A stretch of DNA of 64,000 bases from Meghimatium bilineatum (GCA_034231615.1 CM067322.1:62139032-62203031); one strand, 5' to 3'. Positions 23,919-33,799 are shown, numbered from the stretch's first letter. Program-made: numbers and translations. Notes: generated from the letters alone by a model not told the origin.

Positions 23919-24000
23919 ATGTGATATTCATTTTTCTCACCACATTTTCAGTAGGAAATGATTATTTTCATGTCTGTAATTTTTTATGTGTTGCACAGTG
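23919..24000. repeat. Right terminal inverted repeat of the transposon
   Basis: Mirror of the left end; it ends CAGTG at 24000. The inner block differs from the left one at four positions. Confidence 0.9.
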
Positions 24001-24299
24001 TTATGGAGTGATGCTGGAGGAGAAAATGGACACATACAAATAATGACAGAAATAGGGGTGAGGGGAAAAAGTGTGACCTCTAGGGAAAGGATTAGGTGAT
24101 CACATAATTAACATCTGACTGGGATTGAGTATTAAGACTGAAGCATACTCTTAGATGGCTGCTGTAACAGAAAACAGTGCACTTATGGGGGTATATCATG
24201 TGCCATGATGCTGGTTTCTAATCACGTGCTGGTTTCTAATCAAGCTTGGCACTGACAAACAACTATGCTGAATACCAAATTTAGACTTTCACCTAAAGT

Positions 24300-24365
24300 C
24301 TATCAGTTCACCTGGAACAAGCATATTGAATAGACAGAAGGTAAGCATCAGACTATTAGACATTA
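24300..24365 (+). pseudogene. Short LINE RT fragment
   Basis: CACCTGGAACAAGCATATTG and the bases after it repeat 26568-26630 closely, in the RT thumb of the LINE there. It is a small duplicated or independently inserted scrap. Confidence 0.6.
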
Positions 24366-24439
24366 AGATGAAACTCTCATTGCTTTCTGAATGGTCCAGA
24401 TGCCAGAAAAAATCAAAGGCGAGACAGGAATTAATAATG

Positions 24440-24810
24440 TCAGAAAGAGCTTGGAACAGGGCAATGAAGTTGTGCTAACCACTAGAAACACACATAATAA
24501 CACTCACAAATAGATGATTTGACAAAAGGGTCTCTATCAAGACTACATACACAACAAACATGACGAACAAGAATGGCAATATTGACGTTTACATGGCAGA
24601 GATAAATGTAGAAATTACCTGAAAGGGTTGAAACTAGAATTAGAGGTGAAAAAACAAAACAAAAAATATACAAAACACCCCAATACATGTGAAAAGACAA
24701 GCAGAGAAATGATGAAACAACATATCATCCATATGACTGGTGGGCATTGATCCCAAAAGGTTAAAATTGTGCCAAATTGATATATATATATATATATAGC
24801 AGATTTTAAA
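24440..24810 (-). repeat. Dispersed tail repeat with TA microsatellite
   Basis: This is the reverse complement of 34965-35310. Shared parts include TTTGGGATCAATGCCCA, the GTCTTGATAGAGACCC-type block and GTTCCAAG. A TA run sits at the same end in both. It looks like the 3' end of a retroelement, perhaps Penelope-like, but no coding part is attached. Confidence 0.7.
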
Positions 24811-24946
24811 TGCGTGGCCATCTGGGAACAACATCAGTTTGGCTTCTGGGTTACTTTGATCCTCTATGGGATAGAATGGCCACCTCCACACCTTGATAAT
24901 AGGTTAATTTAAAAAAAAATATTATTATAAAAGGTTTCAAACTTAC

Positions 24947-25366
24947 CATTTCCCTCTGTAATTTTAGGATTGATTCTTGTAATTTCAAAAATGGATTCTT
25001 GTTATCAGCATTAGCACCAGCGATGTCAGGAACTGACTGCTGTAAGAAGGCACTTTGAGGATGAATATTTGAGGTACTCAAACTAACATTTTGACCTGAA
25101 AGACTAATGGGTTCCTCATTGTCGTCAGAGTTTTCTTGCATACTAATACATGATAAATGACTACGTGTCCCATTCATTATATAATGATCAAATTCATCAA
25201 AAGCGTCCATCCTTTCTAATCCTTTCGGTCTGTTCGAAAATCTCGAAAATGAAGGGGGTTCACTGACAGTAAATTGACTGCGAAAGCTTCGAGGTTCCCC
25301 ATCTGTATTTATGACAAGGTGGCTGAAGCAGTCTGGTAGCGGTGGAAAGTCTGGAAGATGTTGCAT
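24947..25366 (-). CDS. FAM89-like adaptor, first coding exon
   Basis: It begins with ATG at 25366 and reads MQHLPDFPPLPDCFSHLV, echoing the LPPLP-x-GLSGLL start of FAM89 proteins. A 100-residue Ser- and acid-rich linker follows. The exon ends FLKLQESILKLQREM at a GTAAGT donor (24946). That final helix equals the LRKEM segment just before the splice junction of human FAM89. Joined to 18871-18563 in phase 0, the product is 242 aa, longer than the roughly 180-190 aa vertebrate proteins because of the linker and tail. No signal peptide or membrane segment is visible, so it is likely cytosolic. The bases upstream show no clear core promoter. Confidence 0.92.
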
Positions 25367-25647
25367 ATTCAGCTCTATCTATAAACAACATAAGCATATG
25401 TTGTCTAACGAATAGACAACACCACTGTTATTATTATTTTGAAATGTTGTTTAAAGATAACGCAATAATAACAATAGGATCAGAAAGGCGGAAGTAACTT
25501 TGTGAAGTCATGACTAACAGTTGTTATGATTTTTATTTGGTCAACATTCTCATATGTACGAAAATTTGGTAGACAATCGTTTATAAGTAGCACTCAGAAA
25601 ACTCCAAACGTATATAAAATAGATCGTCTATAAATACTACACACTTT

Positions 25648-25926
25648 ATGAAGATGAATTTGAGGGATACATACAACAAATATATTAAACAATATGTTGG
25701 TCGTATTTTCTGGCAACATAGTGACGTCCTTGACATTAAAAAATATTTGAGAAACAATCACTTTCTTGTTATTCCGAACGGTGCAACTACTCCTGCGTTT
25801 TTCTCCCACAGATTTTGGCTTTTTTTCGATCAGATCTGGGGATCTTCAATTATTTTCCAAGAATTTTGGCTTTTTTCTCTAGTTCTTTTTTATGAGAACA
25901 TTGAACAGTGTTTGAATAAATGCTGA
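25648..25926 (+). CDS. Hypothetical 92-aa frame, divergent from FAM89-like gene
   Basis: An ATG-started frame begins 280 bp from the FAM89-like start and points away from it. A TATATAAAA at 25610-25618 lies about 30 bases before the ATG. The predicted protein is basic at first (MKMNLRDTYNKYIKQYVGRI) and then rich in Phe and Trp. I recognise no family, and the second half contains a repeated TTTTGGCTTTTTT-type DNA motif that argues against coding. It may be chance. Confidence 0.2.
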   Translation: MKMNLRDTYNKYIKQYVGRIFWQHSDVLDIKKYLRNNHFLVIPNGATTPAFFSHRFWLFFDQIWGSSIIFQEFWLFSLVLFYENIEQCLNKC

Positions 25927-26029
25927 TGCACGTTTCACAAGCCTGGTGGAGCATAGGCCTACTTGTAGAGGAGCATGGGAGAAAATTACCATCGTCCTGT
26001 CTTTCTCATGGTTCATGATAGGCCCTATA

Positions 26030-26860
26030 ACATTGGTAAGGGAGCAATATGGCTTTAGGCAGGGAATCCTACAGCAGAGAAGAGCAAGTCACCTACCTCT
26101 CCCATGATGCCCTTCAGGTGCATACAAGCCAATATGGTAAGATGAGTTCAATCATACCTACATAACAAACGAACTGGAGTCACCATGGATTGTCTGCAGA
26201 GTAAAACGTTGCTACATCGGGGAGCTCCTCAGGCGAGAGTAAAATCGGCAACACCCTTCCTTATTTAGTCCTTGCGAAAAGGACTTTATTAAAGAATTTC
26301 CTACTGGGATGAAAGCGGCACTATGCTGATGACCTGGTAGTGACACTAACGAACACAGCAAAATAGCATACAAAATAATGCAGCAGGCAGCCGAAAAACG
26401 CAATGTCTGGTCTGAGAAATGGAAGATCATAATAAACATAGAAAATACTTCTACAACTATATTCTCCATTTCCCCAAAGGAAAAGAATGCCAGAATACAT
26501 TTAGGTACTACCATTATCAAGGAAGAAGACTGTCCCACATACCTTTGTGTCATATTCGATAAAAGGCTTACCTGGAACAAGCATATTGAATAGACAGAAG
26601 GTAAGAACGGAGACTATTAGACATTCTCAGAAAACTAGCAAGACACACGTTAGAGTGTAAATAAACATACTCTAACAAATATATACAAAGGTGTAGTAAG
26701 ATCTTACTTAGAATTTTGCTCAATAACTTGATCAGCGACTGCAAATACCCATCTCCAGAATGTGGATAGAGTGCAAAATTAAGCGTTCAGACTTATCACA
26801 GGAGCTATGCAGACAATGTCAATACTGGAAATGTAAAGGATTACAGAGTTGCAGTCATAA
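26030..26860 (+). pseudogene. LINE reverse transcriptase, decayed
   Basis: Pieces of RT are in order on the plus strand: an AYGFRQG-like block near 26050, a LLHRGAPQA-like block near 26215, MKAALC.DDLVVTLTN at 26310 (YADD damaged), then TTIIKEEDCPTYLCVIFDKR at 26510. Frameshifts lie between the blocks, and the copy ends before RNase H. Confidence 0.75.
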
Positions 26861-26884
26861 CATAAGGATAAAGGAAACCATTTT

Positions 26885-26995
26885 AAGGTTGACGAGAATT
26901 GAATCAGGTTCGTTCTAGCGGCATCGAATCGCCTTGCAACTCAAGTAAAGAGAACTTCCGTACTTAACTATAGGCTGACGTCAGGTAGGAAAACT
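26885..26995 (-). repeat. Dispersed repeat with tRNA-like segment
   Basis: GAGAATTGAATCAGGTTCGT, GCATCGAATCGCCTTGCAAC and AACTTCCGTACTTAACTA match parts of the repeats at 49755-50030 and 50550-50965. On the minus strand a B-box-like GGTTCAATTC can be read in the better copies. Confidence 0.65.
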
Positions 26996-27016
26996 TATTA
27001 AAATGAGTAGTTAGTC

Positions 27017-27170
27017 TCCACCGAAGACGGATGTGTCGGGCCATTGGCGCAAATAAAACGGCGACACAACGCATTCTCTGGACTACATCCTGCTGGAAAT
27101 CTAATAGGACCATGGTCCTGCTACAAGAGAGATCCAACGGGAGTTTGAGAATGAACGCTGAAGAAGAAGA
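27017..27170 (+). mobile_element. SINE, short form, best-preserved copy with 11-bp target duplication
   Basis: Reference copy, 154 bp. It starts TCCACCGAAGACGGATGTGT. The middle has CTACATCCTGCTGGAAATCT and the near-palindrome TAGGACCATGGTCCTG. The end is GAACGCTGAAGAAGAAG. AGTAGTTAGTC occurs at 27006-27016 and 27171-27181. At least a dozen full or partial copies occur in this window. The tail matches LINE tails at 2558, 29700 and 35640. Confidence 0.94.
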
Positions 27171-27185
27171 AGTAGTTAGTCGATT

Positions 27186-27640
27186 TGGTGCGCTACAACG
27201 GACCTGGTCCAATTCCCGTCAGCCTTAAGAATGGTTTAATTTGTCCTCATTTTTCCTATTTTTAATTATACGCTATTATTTGTAGCAACATTGCCATGCT
27301 TCTATGTTATTATATTATATTGTATTGTATTATATTATATTTCTATTACAAGTAGGCCTTTTGGTCCTTATAGTACGAGTTATGATGTTCTATGTTTGTG
27401 GTCCTTAGGATACTTCAATACTTGTTAGTGTTATAATAGTCCTTGTCTCGATTAGTCCGTTCTCAGTGACTTGAGTACAAGGGCTGAATGTCTTGACAAG
27501 TTCACATCTTTTTTGGGGGATGTGGTTGGTCAAGTACGGAAAACCTGTTCACTTGAGTTGTAAGGCGATTTGGTGCCGATATAATGGATCTGGTTTAATT
27601 CCCGTCATTCTTAAGAATTCAGTCACAACATACAGAAGAG
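27186..27640 (+). repeat. Dispersed repeat, two overlapping copies, plus orientation
   Basis: CGATTTGGTGC...CCAATTCCCGTC occurs at 27181-27235 and again at 27567-27605. Between them lies a stretch (ACTTCAATACTTGT, CCTTGTCTCGATTAGTCC, CTCAGTGACTTGAGTACA) that is the reverse complement of 49860-49990 and 50700-50820. GGTTTAATTCCCGTC resembles a pol III B box. Confidence 0.7.
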
Positions 27641-27649
27641 ATACTAAAA

Positions 27650-28165
27650 GCCTAATTGAGATAGATACTTATAGTAGCGTGATAACATACCCCATTAACT
27701 CTTTCAGGCCTTGATTATGTTTAGGTTTAAACCAAATTAATTTTCAGGAGTAGAAAAATTTCCGTATGTGTGTTTTTCATTGTATCACTTGACATACTAA
27801 TATTGATAAATAGTGTATGTGTAATATATCATTGGAAAGAGGAATGGATACAGAATATTAATATATAAGTACATTGATCATATATGATTACTTCACAAGG
27901 TTAGAGTTAGTAAGACACAAACAAGAAAATGAAAATGTTAATTTAGATTTATTGACTTAACAGTTCTGTGTCTCCGCCAAGATTTTTTCAGACCTGTCAT
28001 ATTTAGAACTCACTGTAAGAATGGAAGATTTGTTGACTTACAGTTCTGTGGGTATCTCCACCGAGGTTTTTTAGTCTTGTCACATGGAAATATACAGCTG
28101 TAAGTTGTAGGCTGAACTTACTCCTGCCATCTAAGCACTACAAACATTTACTACATTATTTGGTA
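27650..28165. other. No gene seen; short tandem duplication
   Basis: AT-rich, with a diverged pair of about 70-bp repeats at 27955-28080 (TTGACTTAACAGTTCTGTG and TTGACTTACAGTTCTGTGGG). No coding signal. Confidence 0.5.
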
Positions 28166-28169
28166 ACCA

Positions 28170-29714
28170 GTTTTACATCTATAGCATAAATGGTCAAACA
28201 TTGCCAAAAGATGAGACACCTACATACTTTGGAGTCACTTTTGATCCAAGACTTACATGGAAACAGCACATAGACAAGTGCCAAACAAAAGGTACAATGA
28301 GGACAGCACTCCTTAAAAAATTGGCTGGAACAGATTGGGGTGCAAATGGAAAAATTCTAAGTAGAGCATATATAGGTTATGTAAGACCAGCCTTGGAATA
28401 TGGAATGTCAGCATGGGTGACTGCAGCCAAGAGTAACACTCAAAAGATCTCAAAGATACAAAACCGCAATCTCAGAATTATAACAGGAGGTATGAATACT
28501 ACCCCAATCACAGAAATGGAAACATGTACAGGTTTGCCATCAGTGGAAGAAAGAAGAAATGAAAAAATCCTCACACAGTATGCAAAGTTCAAATGTTTGG
28601 AGAGTCATCAAATGAACCACAGACTAAGCAGACCTACAAAAGAGCGACTCAAAAAAGGTAGCTTTCTACACTCCACTAAACAGCTACAAAAATCACTCAC
28701 AGATACAGACCTACAAAACCTAAAACCACTAAACACCTTTAACATATACCCAACATGGGACAGGAAAAACTTCCCAAGAATTATGGACAATATACCAAGC
28801 ATTATTTCGAAAACAGAAACTACTATACAAGTACTAAAGGAGACAACTAAGAATCACATACAGAAAGCATACCCAAAGGATATATGGACACATGTATATA
28901 CAGATGGATCAGCGAAAGAGGCAGTACTAGATGGAGGATCAGGAATATATATAGTAACACCAGATGGAAAAGAAATAGAGAAATCCATACCCACAGGCAA
29001 ACATTCCACAAATTTCAAAGCAGAAATGGAAGCCATAATAGAGGCAGCCAAAATGCTCATGAATTGCTTGCCGAGTCACAACAGACATGTAGTATTTCTA
29101 ACGGATGCAAAATCAGTATTGCAGGCATTGAAAGATCCAAAGAACACGAGCATGAATGAACTTACGGCCTGCTTACTACACCTCAGCAGTACCACCAAAG
29201 AAACAGTACTGCAGTGGATCCCAGGTCACTGTGGCATACCTGGAAATGAAAAAGCTGATCTCCTGGCAAGGAAACGGGGATCACTGGAACAAATAGAAAA
29301 TGATAATACGTACTATGAAAGTAAGACCATGTTAAAAGCAGAATATAAGAAAAAGTGGAAGCAAATGAACCCAACTGCAGAACCAAATGACCCCTACCAC
29401 CAAATGTCACGCAAGGAACAAACCATCATTTTCAGACTACGAACTGGTCACAACAGACTGAGAAGTCACATGTTCCGAAAGCTGAAGATTGGTGAGACAG
29501 ACCTGTGCAACTGTGGACTGAGCCCAGAGACTGCAGAACACATTCTTCATGCATGTCAACTCTACTAAGAAGAGAGGGAGAAAATATGGCCTACTGAGAC
29601 GGCACTGCTTCCAGACTTGAGGGGTTCCATGGATGACCTGAAGCGAATCACACAATTCATTGAAGCTATTGGTGCTGTAACCTGATATCTGACTGAAGAA
29701 CGATGAAGAAGAAG
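28170..29714 (+). mobile_element. 5'-truncated LINE with open 455-codon frame
   Basis: The insertion starts inside the RT thumb and runs through RNase H to a 3' UTR ending GAACGATGAAGAAGAAG. Its reading frame is uninterrupted, so it is comparatively young. It is the same broad family as 44730-48655, but clearly diverged in protein sequence. Confidence 0.88.
28201..29568 (+). CDS. LINE polyprotein, C-terminal half (RT thumb, RNase H, zinc knuckle)
   Basis: Partial gene without its own start; the first open codon is TTG. PTYFGVTFDPRLTWKQHID opens the RT thumb, and the connection follows. RNase H spans about residues 220-365: YTDGSAKEA gives the first Asp, AEMEAI the Glu, LTDAKSVL the second Asp, and WIPGHCGIPGNEKADLLA the last His and Asp. 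All four acid positions are intact. The C-terminus has RLRTGHNRLRSHMFRKLKIG and a C-x-C-x8-H-x4-C knuckle (CNCGLSPETAEHILHAC), then the stop. The endonuclease and RT palm are absent, so the copy cannot move alone. Confidence 0.88.
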   Translation: MPKDETPTYFGVTFDPRLTWKQHIDKCQTKGTMRTALLKKLAGTDWGANGKILSRAYIGYVRPALEYGMSAWVTAAKSNTQKISKIQNRNLRIITGGMNTTPITEMETCTGLPSVEERRNEKILTQYAKFKCLESHQMNHRLSRPTKERLKKGSFLHSTKQLQKSLTDTDLQNLKPLNTFNIYPTWDRKNFPRIMDNIPSIISKTETTIQVLKETTKNHIQKAYPKDIWTHVYTDGSAKEAVLDGGSGIYIVTPDGKEIEKSIPTGKHSTNFKAEMEAIIEAAKMLMNCLPSHNRHVVFLTDAKSVLQALKDPKNTSMNELTACLLHLSSTTKETVLQWIPGHCGIPGNEKADLLARKRGSLEQIENDNTYYESKTMLKAEYKKKWKQMNPTAEPNDPYHQMSRKEQTIIFRLRTGHNRLRSHMFRKLKIGETDLCNCGLSPETAEHILHACQLY

Positions 29715-29885
29715 GTCTTTAACGAATCCCTGTAGTACTTTTCTTTGGCCCTCTTGAGATCGTATGCCCTTCTGCAACTCACCATAGAGAAGTATCTTTG
29801 GGAGGTGATCATCTCGCATACTTACCACGTGACCTGCCCAACTAATCTGTGTCTGCATCAGAAAAGTGTTAGGAATACCAGATCT
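29715..29885 (-). pseudogene. LINE C-terminal fragment
   Basis: The minus strand reads ISWAGHVVSMRDDHLPKILL then YGELQKGIRSQEGQRK, the well-conserved end of an endonuclease/RT LINE protein. It is truncated at both ends and butts against the tail of the plus-strand LINE at 29714. Confidence 0.75.
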
Positions 29886-29899
29886 GTAAAAGAGAGCGG

Positions 29900-30860
29900 T
29901 ATATATATATATTTACATGCACTGCTATTTTCTGGGAATACGCCATACCTTCACCTTTTTTTCCTTTGGTTATGAGAATGAACCTAAAATTTTGTAGTTT
30001 TCCTATCCATGAAAACAAAAATTCTATCATGAAACTCGAAAGGTCATATCTATTTTTTTCTGAACGATCAAGGACATTGACTCACTGTATATGGTATGTC
30101 TAGAAAAAGTATCATGTTATGGAATTATAGCTGACATCACCCACTTTCCCCCTGGTAGCATAATGATCTCAGGCTGACTGTAGCCTTAACATGATTTTCA
30201 CACAAAATAAGTATGTAGTGGCTATTTATAGAAGTATTTTTCCAGAATAATTCTTTGTGTGGATCCCAAATGTCCTTTAATTTTGCTCATTCAACTGTCC
30301 TGTGTTTTTCATTGGATGGCGAATCAAAGTATATGCAAAATGGTCAATGATCAGAGGCATCAGCCAGGTAAGTAATGATGTGGATTAGCGCACATGATTT
30401 ATTGGGATAAGGGCTTTCCATCTCCAGAGCATGTATGTATTGTGAATGTAAAGTAGAAAGTATTTTCATTACCAAGACTTGGATAAAACCCTTTTGTTGA
30501 GTCTAGATTCCAGATAATACAATTCAGAACTTTGTCTCCACACAAATGAGCTAAAGGAGTTAAGGGAAAAAAGAAAGAATGCTTTCTAGCCAAATATCAA
30601 ACTTTTTAAAGGTACATATCATGATTATGTGCAGTCTCTGTAATGAGGGATGGCTGCAGTGGACTTTCAACATCCCCTGTCATTTGCCTTGGTTGTGCAC
30701 TATGCTATACTATAGGTATGTTTCATATATCAACAATTAAAAAAAATATTTTCAAAGTAATGAATTGTTTTTGTGTGTATTATAAGGGGGGGGGGGTGTG
30801 GGAGAAAAGAGGGGAAAGACGCCATTACAATGTGTAAATACTGCATTAAACGTACAACAG
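29900..30860. other. No gene seen
   Basis: No recognised coding or repeat signal apart from short TA runs near 29905 and a poly-G run at 30786-30796. Confidence 0.45.
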
Positions 30861-30879
30861 TGCTACAAGTGAAGACCAC

Positions 30880-31212
30880 AAAAATAGCACAGTTGAGTTA
30901 CACACAAAACATCAAAAGACAATGAATAGAAATGATCACAATCATGTCCAACCGAAATATGGAAGTCCAGGAAGTGAACTTCCATATTTCGTATTTTGAT
31001 GTTTTGTGCGTATCTCGATAAAGGCCTTTTGGTAGAAACATTGAATATGTCATGTGTATTGTTATTTGTATGATTTTGCTTGTTTTCCATTGTATGTATT
31101 ATTTCATGTGAGCTTCCAATAGTGATAGTGTGTTAGTTGTCGTACAGTTTTCCATTGTGTGTATTATTTCATGTGAGCTTCCGATAGTGATAGTGTGTTA
31201 GTTGTCGTACAG
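30880..31212. repeat. Inverted Penelope-like tails with 66-bp tandem duplication
   Basis: 30890-30965 is the reverse complement of the tail found at 52925-53010. From about 30970 the same tail runs forward (CTCGATAAAGGCCTTTTGGT then AGAAACATTGAATATG). The end carries two 66-bp tandem units (31080-31145, 31147-31211) built on TTTCATGTGAGCTTCC. The mirror-image layout repeats that at 4084-4467. Confidence 0.75.
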
Positions 31213-31439
31213 TAAAACTTCATCACCTGTTTTCTAAATAAGTACTATATTGATTCAGATAGAACATTAGCTGAATCATAATAGTAACTTGGCTAATTAT
31301 GGTGATGTAATACTATGCCAGGTTGCCCCTGATATTCCCAAATGATTTCTTTCATGAAAATGGAACAATGTAAAAGAAAAACACAACTTTTAATTAATTA
31401 ATAGGAAGTCTAGCTTGGATTTATTAATAGAAATAAAGA

Positions 31440-32215
31440 GGCAAAAATAACATACTGGTAACTTATAAATGAGCAACTACAAAGACAAATAGACAGATTA
31501 CATCAAACATGTGAAACCTTTAACATGAAGATAAATATGGAAAAGACAGAAGTAATGAAAATAGGAAGAACAGAAAGAAACACTAATATATACATATATT
31601 GGAAACAACAGACTTAAGCAAGTTACAGAATTCATATACCTAGGAAGTAATATGACAACAGACGGCAAGAGCAGCAAAAAAGCACACAATAGATGTAGTA
31701 AAGCATACCAAGCCCTAGGGCAAATGACACCAATATTCAGAAACAAAAATGTATATTTAAATACCAAAATAACACTATTCAAAATGATTATTATGACAAC
31801 GATGTGCTACCAAAGCCAAACATGGACTAGGACAGCACAAGGCAAACGTAAACTTGTGATAGCTGAAATGGTATGCTTATGCAAATCCTAAGAATATCGC
31901 TAAGAGACAGCCGAAGAATGAGGACAGACAAAGAACCAGCACCATCCTAATCTTGGAATATATTAAGAGATATTAAATATATCAAATGGTTTGCACACAT
32001 CAGCAGACTACCATCAGACAGCACACCACAGCAAGTTATGCTACACAGATACAGTGAAGGCAGACCTAGAGGCTGACTACAAAAACAATGGACCACAAAA
32101 ATAAATAGGTGACAAATTCCACAATATACTCAGCACACACAAGGGCAATCTCCAGAAAGCTCTTCTACCCCTGACTCTTAAAAGCAACAAAAGGTTTAGC
32201 GAATAGATAGAACTC
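31440..32215 (+). pseudogene. RTE-like LINE 3' end
   Basis: Broken plus-strand frames: TCETFNMKINMEKTEVMKIG, then TDLSKLQNSYT..GSNMTTDG, then a MCYQSQTWT thumb remnant, and finally the LPSDSTPQQ and RPRG-type tail region. The 3' UTR matches 5600-5690. The YGCE motif has decayed to CYQS. Several frameshifts. Confidence 0.78.
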
Positions 32216-32219
32216 ATGA

Positions 32220-33795
32220 TTTCCAAAAAATATTCTTCTTGAAAATTTAAATACAAATTTTGAGCATTAAAAACACCGAATGAGTAGATTATCACACAGC
32301 ACATACATTTTCACAATAATTATTTAATATTATACACTTGAATATTTTCAGCCATAAAGTATTACTTTAATGATTTTCACCATACATTGTAATTCTTCTT
32401 TCTTATATTACATCACAACAATCTGCCTCTCATCTTAAAGCACAATATATACCTTCACAAAAACAATCTTTCTTCATAACATTATATTTTCACTTATTTG
32501 TTACTGTGGCACAAAAGACCAATGATGCATGTTACAAGTTTAATAAAAAAAAATTATATGTCCAGAAAAGTGTAAAGGGATATGCATATACTCTTGCACA
32601 ATCCCAGATAACCAAGATCCTAATAGCACCTGTTGTGGTGCACCCTGGAAACAAATTGCTTTGAAGCTCTTGCAAAGCAACTTGGCTAACACTTTGTGGA
32701 TCATGTTCGGGCAGTGTAGAGAAATGGAATAAGAATTGTGGGTACAAGACAAACAATATCTCTGTATAGAACCTCTTGGTCCCCACGGCCAAAAAAACTG
32801 TTGTAGCACAGTTAAAGACAACAGCTGTGCTGGAAGTATGGGTTGTCATGTCCGAAAGCTCACTAATCCAAGAATAGTGAAAAAGTCTCAGGAAAAATAC
32901 AATTCGTCTGTAAGTACATGCGAAGGCAGTGCAGTGCTAGAAGGCAGCACCAATGTGCAAGAATGAGAATATCATAGCCATAATGAAAACAATGTTCATG
33001 CTCGAGAACAAGCTTTCAGCTGTCTTCCAGCAGCAGGTTGCATGGCGGAAAGGTAACTGTAAGAACCCATACTGTCCCAATATGAAGAAAAAGTGGGTAG
33101 AATATTTTAACAGGTTTGCACAATATCAGTGAATAAAACCTCAGCTAAGAGGACATTCCAACCTTAGTTCAACTTCACTATTTCAGAAATTATTTATACT
33201 TGAAGAGGCTCACAGTTTAAATAAGGACCAGTATCAAGAGGCAATAGCATCTAATTACACGAGACAAGTTCGCAGGTAGCGGGACTACTTCAACGAAATT
33301 GACCAAGTTGCCCCAAGTTAAAATCACTGTTTATCATCTCCTCAGAAACTGTCACCCAAGGACACATCTTGGCATACAAAGCCGAAGGGCACAGTGGATG
33401 ATAAACCATCATGGCATAAAGCATATATTCACTCATCTGCCTGGTGACAGGAAGGCTGTCACATGCTAGGGAAGTCACCTGAAATAAAAGTATGCCAAAA
33501 AAAAGATGTATTGGGCCAGAAGGTGCAAAATAATTAAGCTCTGTTGTGAAACCAGTAGCACAACATGAAGTGCTTCACACTCTCTGGCATAAACCCACAC
33601 ACACTTTCGTTGATTATCAGAAAGCAAACACAGACGAAGATTAAGTCCAGATTCCAGAACCTAGTCGTACAAATACTGAGATAGCAATTTTTAAACAAGC
33701 TAATGATAGGAATACCAGCTTGGTTGTAGAGCTGATAATGGGCCCACTGCACAAACCCAACTCAGTCGAATTAACACTTGTTCGAAAGCTAAATC
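32220..33795. other. No gene seen
   Basis: No recognisable coding segment or repeat; the several open frames here overlap each other and show no family resemblance. Confidence 0.4.
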
Positions 33796-33799
33796 TTTT

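Larger units (their letters stand above)
21819..24000 (-). mobile_element. CACTG-ended DNA transposon of CMC type, 2.18 kb
   Basis: The left end CACTGCGCAACA (21819-21830) is mirrored by TGTTGCACAGTG (23989-24000). After a variable gap, a second inverted block pairs 21871-21909 with 23919-23957 at 35 of 39 positions, giving a terminal inverted repeat region of about 90 bp. One open frame fills most of the interior (21980-23647, minus). CACTA/CACTG ends are the signature of the CACTA-Mirage-Chapaev (CMC) supergroup, and the protein agrees. The 3-base flanks are TAA and TTA, so no exact target duplication is seen. The element sits in the FAM89-like intron, in the same orientation as that gene. 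Confidence 0.9.
18872..24946 (-). other. FAM89-like gene, intron of 6.1 kb
   Basis: The intron has a GTAAGT donor at the 24946 side and a CAG acceptor at the 18872 side. It holds LINE debris (19090-21335, 21620-21800), one SINE, a CMC-type DNA transposon (21819-24000) and a tail repeat near 24440-24810. All the LINE and SINE pieces lie antisense to the gene; the DNA transposon's own gene is in sense. Confidence 0.88.

Noticed and set aside
21819-24000. Reading the 555-aa frame as a domesticated host gene
   Set aside because: The flanking inverted repeats and single uninterrupted frame fit an autonomous transposon; there is no evidence of host splicing or of conservation at this locus.
32532-32966. 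Several overlapping open frames on both strands around 32.5-33 kb
   Set aside because: None has a recognisable motif, splice context or similarity to the element families in the window.
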